This document shows positions 1-7,660 of a stretch of 64,000 nt of DNA, piece by piece. How positions within the stretch are numbered: the first letter of the stretch is position 1; every line of letters starts with the position of its first letter. The stretch comes from Streptomyces flaveolus (GTDB lineage: Bacteria; Actinomycetota; Actinomycetes; Streptomycetales; Streptomycetaceae): NCBI RefSeq assembly GCF_000716535.1, contig NZ_JNWV01000016.1, positions 186,001-250,000 of the forward strand, given 5' to 3'. The notes under the pieces were generated by a model. That model worked only from the letters and a program-made list of their open reading frames with translations. It was not told where the DNA came from and searched no databases. Made by a program: the position numbers and the translations under genes.

Positions 1-360
1 GGAGACCTCGTCCTTCAGCTCCGCGTAGGTGATCGCCCGGCTGTCGCCGGGCTCGCCCTCGAAGTGGATGGCGACGCGGTCCCCGTGCCCGGCCTCTACA
101 TGCCGGTCCACGCAGTTGTAGGCGACGTTCAGCTCGCCGTCCTTGAACCACTTCGCGAACGGCGGGTTCGACCAGTCCAGCGTCTCGGTCGGTTCCTTGG
201 CCCAGGTCAGCCGGCGGGCCTGCTCGGCCCAGAAGCCGAGCCTGTCAGCCTTGGCCTGTGCATACGCCTCCGCGGTGACGTTGGCGTGCGCTGCCAGGTC
301 GGCGGGGGGCGCGAACCTGCGTTCTTCCTTGAGCAGGTTGGCCAGGCTCTCGTTGCTCAC
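1..360 (-). CDS. acsA: Acetyl-CoA synthetase, N-terminal part
   Basis: AMP-forming acetate-CoA ligase, cytosolic, which activates acetate to acetyl-CoA through an acetyl-adenylate. Only the first 120 residues lie in the window; the gene runs off the left edge. The N-terminal ACAS_N segment is recognisable: an SNESLANLL start, then AYAQAKADRLGFWAEQA, LTWAKEP, DWSNPPFAKWF and GELNVAYNCVDRH, the standard acetyl-CoA synthetase order. The start is taken as GTG at 360 because a GGGAG ribosome site lies five bases upstream. A DasR-like site lies about 87 bp upstream. The preceding gene on the same strand is a SulP-carbonic anhydrase fusion 92 bp away. Confidence 0.93.
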   Translation of the reverse strand, partial: MSNESLANLLKEERRFAPPADLAAHANVTAEAYAQAKADRLGFWAEQARRLTWAKEPTETLDWSNPPFAKWFKDGELNVAYNCVDRHVEAGHGDRVAIHFEGEPGDSRAITYAELKDEVS

Positions 361-446
361 GACATCTCCCTTTCGAAGGGTGTCCGTTGTGTCCCAGGCC
401 ACAGCTCATCAGACACGGGGGTCCGATGACAAGGGTCGACGGTAAA

Positions 447-462
447 ATTGGTTTAGACCTGT
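447..462. promoter_or_regulatory. Candidate DasR (dre) operator upstream of acsA
   Basis: Read on the minus strand, this 16-mer is ACAGGTCTAAACCAAT. It matches 13 of 16 positions of the remembered dre consensus ACTGGTCTAGACCACT, including the GGTCTA and ACCA cores. It overlaps the stop codon of the SulP gene and sits about 87 bp before the acsA start. DasR is the GlcNAc-responsive GntR regulator of streptomycetes. Binding is inferred. Confidence 0.4.
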
Positions 463-2801
463 CTGTGGCTCGTGACCCGCACCGCTTCGCGTGCCTCCTC
501 ACCTCCGCCGATGCCTCCCGCCACGTCCTCGAACACCGCTTGCTCCTCCGTCCCCGCCAGCAGATACGCCTGCGCCTCGCCGACGTGGAAATACATGCCG
601 TGCAGTTCCAGCGCACCCTCGGCCAGCGCCCGGGCTACCGACTCGTGCGCCCTCAGATGCGCCAACTGCTGGACCACGTTGGTCAGGCACAGCAGCTCCA
701 CCGCGTCCGCGGGCTCCCGTCCGGCCAGCCGGGGCCGCCCGGGATGATCGCCGGCCGTCCGCGCCAGGCTCGGCAGCCCGTGCCGCAGCCACCGCTGGAG
801 CGGGGTGCTGTCCCCCTGGCCGGCCCCCGTGGTCAGCAGCGCCTGCATCGCTCCGCACCCGGAGTGCCCGCATACCGTGATGGAGCGCACCCCGAGCACG
901 TCCACCGCGTACTCGATGGCGGCGGCCACCGAGTCGTCGCCGTGCTCCTCGCCCGGCGGCGGCACCAGGTTGCCGACGTTGCGGACGACGAACAGGTCGC
1001 CGGGACCGCTGGCGGTGATCATCGACGTGACGAGCCGGGAGTCGGCGCAGGTCAGGAAGAGCTGGGAGGGCCGCTGGCCCTCCCGGGCGAGCCGCGCCAG
1101 CTCCTCCCGCACCAGCGGCGCGGTGTTCCGCTGGAACGAGCTGATGCCACGTGCCAGTTCCCGGCCGGCCCCCTGCCCTTCCGGAGCGGTGGGGGCTCCG
1201 GCGAAGCAGGCCTGGTGGTTGCGCCAGGGGGTCCAGGGACGGCACCGGCACTCGGTGGCCTGATCCTGCTCGCCGGTCCGGATTCCGTCGCGCCGGCCCG
1301 CCAGCTCGGCCGTGCCTCCCCGCGCGGTGTGGGAGCTGCGCCAGTCCTGCAGCGACTCGTACGCCGCGTGGTCCATGAACGAACCGTCCAGCTCCACGAC
1401 GGCGTGGGCGCCTTGGGGTACGAGATGCAGGGTTCTGCTGAGCCGGGGCACCGCGAGGAAGGTCAGCTGGCCTCGGACGCGTACGTGATGGACTCCTTCC
1501 TTCTCGTGGTGGGTGATGCGGGTGCGGGCGAGGCGGTGCAGGGCGACGGCGACCGCCACGGCGACCCCGAGGAACACGCCTTGCAGGACGCCTAGGAGCA
1601 CCACGCCGAGTGTGGTCGCGGCGTAGACCGGCACTTCGCGGTGGCGCGTCACCGTGCGGATGTGGTGCAGGGACACCATCTGGATGCCGACGGCCATCAC
1701 CAGGGCGGCGAGGGAGGCGAGCGGGATCTCCTCCAGGACCGGGACCATCAGCAGCGCGGCGACTACTACGAGAACGCCGTGCAGCATCGTGGAGTTCCGG
1801 CTGACGGCACCTGAATTCACATTCGCGGTACTGCGCACCGCAACGCCCGCGATCGGCAGCCCGCCGAGGGCTCCGGAGGCGATGTTGGCGGCGCCCTGGC
1901 CGAGCAGCTCCCGGTCCAGGTCCGAGCGGCCGATGCGGGACTGCGGGCCGGTGCGGGCGGCGACCAGCTTGTCCACGGCCACCGCGCCGAGCAGCGACTG
2001 CACGCTGCACACCAGGGTGGTGGTGAGCACCGCGGCCACCAGGCCGAGCGCCGGACCCTCGGGCAGTCCTGCCAGGGCGTGGCTGTGCCAGGACGGCAGC
2101 TCGACCCGGGGGAGGCGCAAGCCCGTGAGGGCGGCGGTCGCGGCGGCTCCGGTGACGGCGACGAGCGCGGCCGGCACCCTGCGCAGCAGCCGGCCGGCGC
2201 GGCCGGGCAGGCGGGGCCAGGCCAGCAGCAGGGCCAGGGTCAGCGCGCTCATCGACACGGCGGCCGGATGCAGGTCGGCCAACTGGGCGGGCAGAGCCCG
2301 CAGGTTGGCGAGGACGGAGCTGTCCGGGTTGCCGCCGAGGACGATGTGCAGCTGGGCGACGGCGATGGTGATGCCGATGCCGGCCAGCATGCCGTGCACC
2401 ACGGCCGGGCTGACCGCGAGCGCGCCGCGCGCCACCCGCAGGCAGCCGAGGCCGAGTTGGGCGATGCCGGCGAGGACGGTGATGCCGCAGGTGGCCCGCC
2501 AGCCGTAACGGTGGATCAGGTCGGCGGTGACCACGGTGAGTCCGGCGGCGGGCCCGCTGACCTGGAGGGGGCAGCCGCCCAGCCGTCCGACGACGATCCC
2601 GCCGACTGCGGCGGCGACGAGTCCCGCCTGGAGCGGGGCGCCGGTGGCCAGGGCGATGCCGAGGGAGAGCGGCAGGGCGATCAGGAAGACCGCGACGGCC
2701 GCGGACAGGTCGGCGCCCGCCACGGGGAAGCGGCGGCGGCCCGGTGCGGGGCTGTGCGGCGGGTGGGGGTGCTGGGTGTGAGGGGGTGCGCAGGCGGACA
2801 T
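453..2801 (-). CDS. SulP-family anion transporter fused to STAS and beta-carbonic anhydrase domains
   Basis: A 782-residue inner-membrane protein, probably a bicarbonate or sulfate permease with its own carbonic anhydrase. The first ~420 residues hold many hydrophobic helices with SulP-like stretches (FLIALPLSLGIALATGAP, VSGPAAGLTVV). A STAS-like segment follows around residue 440-510. The last ~220 residues are a beta-carbonic anhydrase with zinc ligands in CADSR (about Cys583) and in CGHSGCGAM (His and Cys near 645). The fusion suggests that CO2/HCO3- conversion is coupled to transport. ATG at 2801 is chosen because a GGAGGAG site precedes it; an in-frame start 84 bp upstream has no such signal. 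The gene lies upstream of acsA on the same strand. Confidence 0.9.
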   Translation of the reverse strand: MSACAPPHTQHPHPPHSPAPGRRRFPVAGADLSAAVAVFLIALPLSLGIALATGAPLQAGLVAAAVGGIVVGRLGGCPLQVSGPAAGLTVVTADLIHRYGWRATCGITVLAGIAQLGLGCLRVARGALAVSPAVVHGMLAGIGITIAVAQLHIVLGGNPDSSVLANLRALPAQLADLHPAAVSMSALTLALLLAWPRLPGRAGRLLRRVPAALVAVTGAAATAALTGLRLPRVELPSWHSHALAGLPEGPALGLVAAVLTTTLVCSVQSLLGAVAVDKLVAARTGPQSRIGRSDLDRELLGQGAANIASGALGGLPIAGVAVRSTANVNSGAVSRNSTMLHGVLVVVAALLMVPVLEEIPLASLAALVMAVGIQMVSLHHIRTVTRHREVPVYAATTLGVVLLGVLQGVFLGVAVAVAVALHRLARTRITHHEKEGVHHVRVRGQLTFLAVPRLSRTLHLVPQGAHAVVELDGSFMDHAAYESLQDWRSSHTARGGTAELAGRRDGIRTGEQDQATECRCRPWTPWRNHQACFAGAPTAPEGQGAGRELARGISSFQRNTAPLVREELARLAREGQRPSQLFLTCADSRLVTSMITASGPGDLFVVRNVGNLVPPPGEEHGDDSVAAAIEYAVDVLGVRSITVCGHSGCGAMQALLTTGAGQGDSTPLQRWLRHGLPSLARTAGDHPGRPRLAGREPADAVELLCLTNVVQQLAHLRAHESVARALAEGALELHGMYFHVGEAQAYLLAGTEEQAVFEDVAGGIGGGEEAREAVRVTSHRQV

Positions 2802-3139
2802 GTTCCCGTCTCCTCCGGGGCGGCGCGGTCGCGGACTGGGTGGGAGCCGCGGCGATGGGCGGGCTCGGTCGCGGCCGTGGGTCACGGCGTGCAGCGGCGG
2901 GATGGATCAACGCTCGGTAAAAGAACCGTAATGCCAAGTAAAGCCAAAGCATAGTTTTCTGGGGCAAAAGGGGTGGAAGATCGCCCGCTTGAGTGAAGTG
3001 AGCATTTGATCGGCTTGTCGTACTAATTCCTTCTCAGTCCCGTGCGACCTTGGCGGCGCTGTCGGTGCGAACCCGGCACATCACTCGAAAACGGCCCTCG
3101 TCAGCGTGTGCCTGAGAGAAGGAAGAAGGTGGGCGGAAC
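2802..3139. other. Divergent intergenic region
   Basis: About 340 bp between the SulP gene (leftward) and the lipoprotein gene (rightward). It contains a stretch unusually rich in A and T around 2915-2970, the likely promoter area for both genes. No RNA gene, clear palindrome or ORF with a credible start was seen. Confidence 0.5.
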
Positions 3140-4405
3140 ATGGCCGCCACCCAGAGGATCGCCGTCGGCGCCATGGTCGCCGCGGCCTGTGCGGCGTCGT
3201 TCGCCGGTTGCGCGACCGACTCCAGCGGCACGAAGGAAGGGGCGCCCGGTCCGGGACAGGGGGCGCCGGCGCCGGGCAGCGTGCTCCGGCTGATCGGTGA
3301 CGGTTCCACCGCCTACACCGGATCCCAGCCGTACCTGCCCCGGCCCGAGCGGTTGAGCCCCGGTCAGAAGCCCCCGCAGTTCGTCGTGTTCTCCTGGGAC
3401 GGCGCGGGCGAGGACAGCCAGAAGCTGTTCTCACACTTCCGCAAGGTCGCCAAGGAGAACAACGCGACCATGACGTACTTCCTCAGCGGCGTGTACCTCC
3501 TGCCGGAGGAGAAGCGCGACCTGTACAAGCCCCCGCAGCACTCGCCGGGCCGCTCCGACATCGGCTTCAACGACGAGCAGGGCATCACCGACACCCTCAA
3601 GCAGGTACGGCTGGCCTGGCTGGAGGGCAACGAGATCGGCACCCACTTCAACGGCCACTTCTGCGGGCCCGACGGCGGGGTCGGCACCTGGTCGGTGGAC
3701 GAGTGGAAGAGCGAGATCGCCCAGGCCAAGCAGTTCGTGAAGTCATGGCGGACCAACACCGGCATGAAGCGGACCGCTCCGCTGCCCTTCGACTACGACA
3801 AGGAGCTGATCGGCGCCCGCACCCCCTGCCTGGAGGGACGGAAGAACTTCATCAAGGCCGCCCGCGACCTGGGGTTCCGCTACGACTCCAGTGGAGTCGA
3901 TGACCAGGTCTGGCCCAAGAAGAAGGAGGGCCTGTGGGACCTGTCGATGCAGCTGGTGCCCTTCCCGGGCCACACCTATGAGCAGCTCACCATGGACTAC
4001 AACTTCATGGTCAACCAGTCCGGCACCAAGACCCAGGGCGACCCCGACAAGTTCGACTACTGGGGCGCCCAGATGCGCGACGGACTCATCCAGGGTTTCT
4101 ACCGCGCCTACGACGGCAACCGTGCGCCCCTCATCATCGGCAACCACTTCGAGTCCTGGAACGGCGGCACCTACATGCGCGCCGTCGAAGACGTGATCAA
4201 GGCCGTGTGCACCAAACCCGAGGTGCGCTGCGTCTCCTTCCACCAGCTGGCCGACTGGCTGGACGCCCAGGACCCGGGGACCCTGGCGAAGCTGCGCACC
4301 CTGAAGGTGGGCGAGGCCCCCCGGCAGGGCTGGGAGTCCTTCCTGTCCGGCCGTCCGGCTCCGGCGCCCAAGGGCGTGCCCGGGGCGCCGGCGGACGAGT
4401 CGTAG
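3140..4405 (+). CDS. Lipoprotein with a NodB/polysaccharide-deacetylase-like domain
   Basis: A 421-residue exported protein. The N-terminus has a short hydrophobic signal ending in the lipobox FAGC (Cys at about 24), so it should be lipid-anchored on the outer face of the membrane. The body looks like a NodB-type fold: FSWDGAGED supplies the first metal-binding aspartate region, THFNGHFCG an H-x-x-x-H motif, and IGARTPCLEG the arginine motif. An active metal triad is therefore plausible. The substrate is unknown; peptidoglycan or extracellular polysaccharide are guesses. Its stop lies 3 bp from the stop of the convergent ATPase gene. The start is the ATG after a GAAGGAAGAAGG stretch. Confidence 0.75.
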   Translation: MAATQRIAVGAMVAAACAASFAGCATDSSGTKEGAPGPGQGAPAPGSVLRLIGDGSTAYTGSQPYLPRPERLSPGQKPPQFVVFSWDGAGEDSQKLFSHFRKVAKENNATMTYFLSGVYLLPEEKRDLYKPPQHSPGRSDIGFNDEQGITDTLKQVRLAWLEGNEIGTHFNGHFCGPDGGVGTWSVDEWKSEIAQAKQFVKSWRTNTGMKRTAPLPFDYDKELIGARTPCLEGRKNFIKAARDLGFRYDSSGVDDQVWPKKKEGLWDLSMQLVPFPGHTYEQLTMDYNFMVNQSGTKTQGDPDKFDYWGAQMRDGLIQGFYRAYDGNRAPLIIGNHFESWNGGTYMRAVEDVIKAVCTKPEVRCVSFHQLADWLDAQDPGTLAKLRTLKVGEAPRQGWESFLSGRPAPAPKGVPGAPADES

Positions 4406-4408
4406 ACG

Positions 4409-5389
4409 TCAGGCCGGCGTCGCCACACTCTCGCCGAGCACGAAGTGCGGGTCGACCTGCGCCGCCAGGTCGACCCCGGTGCGCTCGTTGCCCCAGGACT
4501 CGGCGTTCTTCAGGTGGAAGTGCACCATCTGGCGGGTGTAACGCTCCCAGTCGCGCTGCTCGTAGGTGGCGTCGACGGTGGCCTTGAGCAGGTCCAGGGC
4601 GCGGGCGTTGGCCTCCTCCAGGAGCGCGAACCGGGGCGGGCGGCCCTTTTCCATGGCGCGCACCCAGTCCGAGCGCCCGACCGTCACGAGCAGGTCGTCC
4701 CCGACCTCGTCGCGCAGGAAGTCGAGGTCGTCGGGGTCCTGGATCTTGTTGCCGACGACCTTGAGGGCGACGCCGAAGTCGCGGGCGTACTCCTTGTACT
4801 GGCGGTAGACGGAGACCCCCTTCCGGGTCGGCTCGGCGACGAGGAACGTCATGTCGAAGCGGGTGAACATGCCGGAGGCGAAGGAGTCCGAACCGGCCGT
4901 CATGTCGACCACGACGTACTCTTCGGGGCCGTCGACGAGGTGGTTCAGGAACAGCTCCACCGCTCCCGTCTTGGAGTGGTAGCAGGCGACCCCCAGGTCG
5001 GCGTCCGTGAAGGGGCCCGTGACCATCAAACGGGCGGCGCCGCCGTCGAGTTCCACCGGGCGGGCGCAGGCGTCGTAGACCGGGTTGGGCTCGCGCACCC
5101 CGACCAGCCGGGAGCCCTCGCCGGGCGGGGTCGTCTTGATCATCGTCGCGGCCGAGGCGATGCGCGGGTTGGTGCCGCGCAGGTAGTCCTTGATCAGCGA
5201 CAGCTGTTCGCCCATGGCGGGCAGCGCCGCCGCCTCCTCCTCGCCGAGGCCGAGCGCGGGGCCGAGGTGCTGGTTGATGTCCGCGTCGATGGCGACCACC
5301 GGGGCGCCGGAGGCGACGAGATGGCGGATGAAGAGGGAGGAGAGCGTGGTCTTGCCGCTGCCGCCCTTCCCGACGAAAGCAATTTTCAT
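4409..5389 (-). CDS. CooC/MinD-type P-loop ATPase
   Basis: A 326-residue cytosolic ATPase of the ParA/MinD/CooC superfamily. It opens with a deviant Walker A, FVGKGGSGKTTL, with the signature lysine before GSGKTT. It continues with VVAIDADINQHLG and a later VVDMTAGSDSF Walker B-like segment. CooC relatives insert nickel into carbon monoxide dehydrogenase, but no such enzyme is visible nearby, so the client is unknown. ATG at 5389 begins the fold directly; an alternative start 39 bp upstream adds residues that are not family-like. The gene is divergent from the Fic-fold gene, with about 100 bp between the starts. Confidence 0.75.
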   Translation of the reverse strand: MKIAFVGKGGSGKTTLSSLFIRHLVASGAPVVAIDADINQHLGPALGLGEEEAAALPAMGEQLSLIKDYLRGTNPRIASAATMIKTTPPGEGSRLVGVREPNPVYDACARPVELDGGAARLMVTGPFTDADLGVACYHSKTGAVELFLNHLVDGPEEYVVVDMTAGSDSFASGMFTRFDMTFLVAEPTRKGVSVYRQYKEYARDFGVALKVVGNKIQDPDDLDFLRDEVGDDLLVTVGRSDWVRAMEKGRPPRFALLEEANARALDLLKATVDATYEQRDWERYTRQMVHFHLKNAESWGNERTGVDLAAQVDPHFVLGESVATPA

Positions 5390-5482
5390 GTTCACCAAGG
5401 GTAGTCGGGTGATAGCTGTATGTGTCACCAGGTAGTGAAGAAGACCACTCCTTCGTGGGGTGGGCCGAGGGGGTGCGTAGTG

Positions 5483-5500
5483 TCGTACTCATGAGTACGA
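5483..5500. promoter_or_regulatory. Perfect 18-bp palindrome over a start codon
   Basis: TCGTACTCATGAGTACGA is its own reverse complement, and the ATG of the Fic-fold gene (5491-5493) is at its centre. It could be an operator on a near-leaderless promoter or a translation-blocking structure. It lies in the divergent promoter region shared with the ATPase gene. Confidence 0.5.
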
Positions 5501-6315
5501 CAGGCGCGACCGCCGATCCGCTCGCGGCCCTGGGCTCGCTGCCCGGTGTGGCCGAGTCCGTCGAATCCGTGCGCAAGGCCGTGGACCGGGTCTACGGGCA
5601 CCGGATCATGCGACGTCGCAGCAACGAGATCACCTCCGAGGCGGCCCTGCGCGGCGCCCGCGGCTCGGCTGCGCTCTCCGGCGCGGACTGGGCCCTGGAG
5701 GAGGTGCGCCGCCGCACCGACTTCGGCGTCGACGCCGAGGCGCGCGTCATGGGTGCGGCCCTGCGGCTGACCGCGGAGGCGGGGCAGCTGCTCTCCATCT
5801 GGCGCCAGTCGCCCCTGCGGGTGCTGGCCCGGCTGCACCTGGTGGCCGCGGCGAGCGGTGAGGACCAGGTCGGCAGGCCGCGCCTGGCCGGTGAGCCGGT
5901 CGACGAGCCGCTGGTCGAGCTGCCGCTGCCGGACGCCGGGGAGGTCTCGGGCCGGCTGGAGGGGCTGGCGGACCTGATCATCGCCGGCACCTCGGCGCCC
6001 GCGCTGGTCACGGCCGCCGTGGTGCACGGCGAACTGCTCGCGCTGCGCCCCTTCACGTCCCACAACGGCCTGGTCGCGCGCGCGGCCGAGCGGATCGTGC
6101 TGATCGGCAGCGGACTGGACCCGAAGGCGATCTGCCCGGCCGAGGTCGGCCACGCCGAACTGGGCCGCGCCTCCTACCTGGCCGCCCTGGACGGGTACGT
6201 CTCCGGCACCCCCGAGGGCGTGGCGGCCTGGATCGCCCACTGCGGCCGTGCGGTCGAACTGGGCGTACGCGAGTCGACGGCGGTCTGCGAAGCGCTGCAG
6301 CGCGGCGCGGCCTGA
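5491..6315 (+). CDS. Fic-fold protein with degenerate catalytic motif
   Basis: A 274-residue, probably cytosolic protein. Residues ~184-197 read LRPFTSHNGLVAR, which aligns with the Fic motif HPFxDGNGRxxR. The catalytic histidine is arginine, the acidic residue is serine and the first motif arginine is leucine; PF, NG and the last arginine remain. The preceding HGELLAL helix and following AAERIVLIG helix also fit a Fic core. AMPylation activity is therefore unlikely, and a binding or regulatory role is more plausible. ATG at 5491 is chosen because STTGATADP starts the conserved-looking region; the start codon sits in a palindrome and lacks an obvious ribosome site. It is followed by a hairpin at 6344. 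Confidence 0.6.
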   Translation: MSTTGATADPLAALGSLPGVAESVESVRKAVDRVYGHRIMRRRSNEITSEAALRGARGSAALSGADWALEEVRRRTDFGVDAEARVMGAALRLTAEAGQLLSIWRQSPLRVLARLHLVAAASGEDQVGRPRLAGEPVDEPLVELPLPDAGEVSGRLEGLADLIIAGTSAPALVTAAVVHGELLALRPFTSHNGLVARAAERIVLIGSGLDPKAICPAEVGHAELGRASYLAALDGYVSGTPEGVAAWIAHCGRAVELGVRESTAVCEALQRGAA

Positions 6316-6343
6316 GGAAGGGCCCGGGCGGCGAACAAGGGTT

Positions 6344-6371
6344 GCGGCGGTACGAGTGCTCGTACCGCCGC
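6344..6371. terminator. 13-bp perfect inverted repeat after the Fic-fold gene
   Basis: Arms GCGGCGGTACGAG (6344-6356) and their exact complement (6359-6371) are separated by only two bases. It lies about 30 bp past the stop codon. No U-tract follows, which is common for streptomycete terminators. The two-base centre also allows an operator role. Confidence 0.6.
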
Positions 6372-6656
6372 TGGCATGATCACCGGGTTACCAGGCGTCC
6401 TCGATATGTCGCCCATCAGGTCGGGATTCTTTGCCCGTCACCTGGTGCGGCTGGCCCGTAATCGACGGGTCGACGTCGCGTGGGTGCCCGGTGTTCATGC
6501 TGGGTCCGTGGGGCCAATGCGTAGTAGTAGGGGATCCTCGCGGATGTCCTTTTGGTCTCGCGGGCCTAGGTTCTTTGTACCGCGAGCAGGGAGGAAGCGG
6601 AACCCCTGCCTGCACTTCTTTACTTTCAGCTTCAAACAGGGCGAAACGGGCGCGGT
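6372..6656. other. Intergenic region between convergent genes
   Basis: Together with the hairpin before it, this makes about 340 bp between the Fic-fold gene and the convergent HAD gene. The GC content falls over 6520-6650, with runs such as TTTACTTTCAGC. No ORF with a credible start and no recognised RNA family was found. An unrecognised small RNA cannot be excluded. Confidence 0.4.
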
Positions 6657-7487
6657 TCAGGCGGTGCCACGGCGCCGGTTCGTGTACCAGACGAGGCCGG
6701 CGGTCGCCGCCGCCGCTCCTATGGCCGCCGCCGCGACCAGTGCCGGGCGGGGCGGGACGGAGAACGCGGGCAGCCGCTTCTTGAGGCGGACCGGGTGGCG
6801 GAACGCCAGAATCGGCCACCCGCGCGCGAGTGCCTCGCGGCGCAGCGCGCGGTCCGGGTTCACGGTGTGCGGGTGCCCGACGGACTGGAGCATCGGCAGG
6901 TCGGTCGCCGAGTCGCTGTAGGCGTAGCAGCGGTCGAGGTCGTAGCCCTCGGACGCGGCCAGCTCCCTGACGGCCTCGGCCTTCGTCGGGCCGTAGGCGT
7001 AGTACTCCACCTCTCCGGTGAAGCAGCCGTCCTCACCGACGACCATGCGGGTGGCGACCACTCGGTCCGCGCCCAGCAGTTCCCCGATCGGCTCGACCAC
7101 CTCGGCGCCCGAGGTGGACACGATCACCACGTCCCGGCCGGCCGCGTGGTGCTCCTCGATGAGGGAGGCGGCCTCGTCGTAGATGATCGGGTCGATCAGC
7201 TCGTGCAGGGTCTCGGCGACGATCTCCCGTACGTGCTGGACGTTCCAGCCGCGGCACAGCGCGGAAAGATACTCGCGCATGCGCTCCATCTGGTCATGGT
7301 CCAGACCGCCGACCAGGAAGACGAACTGGGCATATGCGGTACGCAGCGCGGCCCTGCGGTTGATCAGCCCGCCTTGGTAGAAGGACTTGCTGAAGGTGAG
7401 CGTGCTGGACTTCGCAATGACCGTCTTGTCCAGGTCAAAGAAGGCCGCTGCGCGGGGCAAGGAGTGGTTTTCCACGCCCCTGAGCAT
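6657..7487 (-). CDS. HAD-IB family phosphatase with C-terminal membrane anchor
   Basis: A 276-residue SerB-like hydrolase. Motif I is FFDLDKTVIAK (nucleophile Asp18), motif II is VIVSTSG, and motif III/IV is YAYSDSATDLPML, so the active site is complete. Residues ~245-270 form a hydrophobic helix followed by NRRR, suggesting a tail anchor with the catalytic domain in the cytosol. The substrate is unknown; this family includes phosphoserine and lysophosphatidate phosphatases. The position next to the 6C RNA and ssd matches the mycobacterial arrangement. ATG at 7487 has a GGTGGG stretch upstream; GTG at 7475 is an alternative start. Confidence 0.85.
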   Translation of the reverse strand: MLRGVENHSLPRAAAFFDLDKTVIAKSSTLTFSKSFYQGGLINRRAALRTAYAQFVFLVGGLDHDQMERMREYLSALCRGWNVQHVREIVAETLHELIDPIIYDEAASLIEEHHAAGRDVVIVSTSGAEVVEPIGELLGADRVVATRMVVGEDGCFTGEVEYYAYGPTKAEAVRELAASEGYDLDRCYAYSDSATDLPMLQSVGHPHTVNPDRALRREALARGWPILAFRHPVRLKKRLPAFSVPPRPALVAAAAIGAAAATAGLVWYTNRRRGTA

Positions 7488-7554
7488 AGGCGCCCACCAT
7501 TCGGCGTAAGGTGGGGCGCGTGGGTTTGCCTGAGAGGGCTCTCGGGTACACCAT

Positions 7555-7660
7555 GGAAGTCACGGATCGTTCGCGACCGTGCTAACCCGGTCCGACTCCT
7601 CCCCCCCCGAGTCGGCCGTGGGGACGACCCCCGCTCTCCCCCCCCGGCGGGGGTCGTCGC
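7555..7660 (+). ncRNA. 6C small RNA
   Basis: A small RNA of the actinobacterial 6C family, defined by two adjacent hairpins with C-rich loops. Hairpin 1 has stem CCGACTC (7592-7598) with its complement (7609-7615) and a loop containing eight consecutive Cs. Hairpin 2 has 12-bp arms, GACGACCCCCGC (7623-7634) and its exact complement (7647-7658), around a loop with eight Cs, and would also terminate transcription. A third small hairpin with a TTCG loop lies at 7561-7581. In Mycobacterium the 6C RNA (B11) lies beside the ssd orthologue, as here. The C-rich loops are thought to pair with G-rich ribosome-binding sites. The 5' end is approximate. Confidence 0.88.

Noticed and set aside
6376..6921. 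Plus-strand ORF after the Fic-fold gene
   Set aside because: It overlaps the HAD gene antisense, has atypical composition and has no start signal.
7524..7560. TPP or other riboswitch suggested by CTGAGAG
   Set aside because: The other conserved TPP elements are missing, and the following sequence folds as the 6C RNA.
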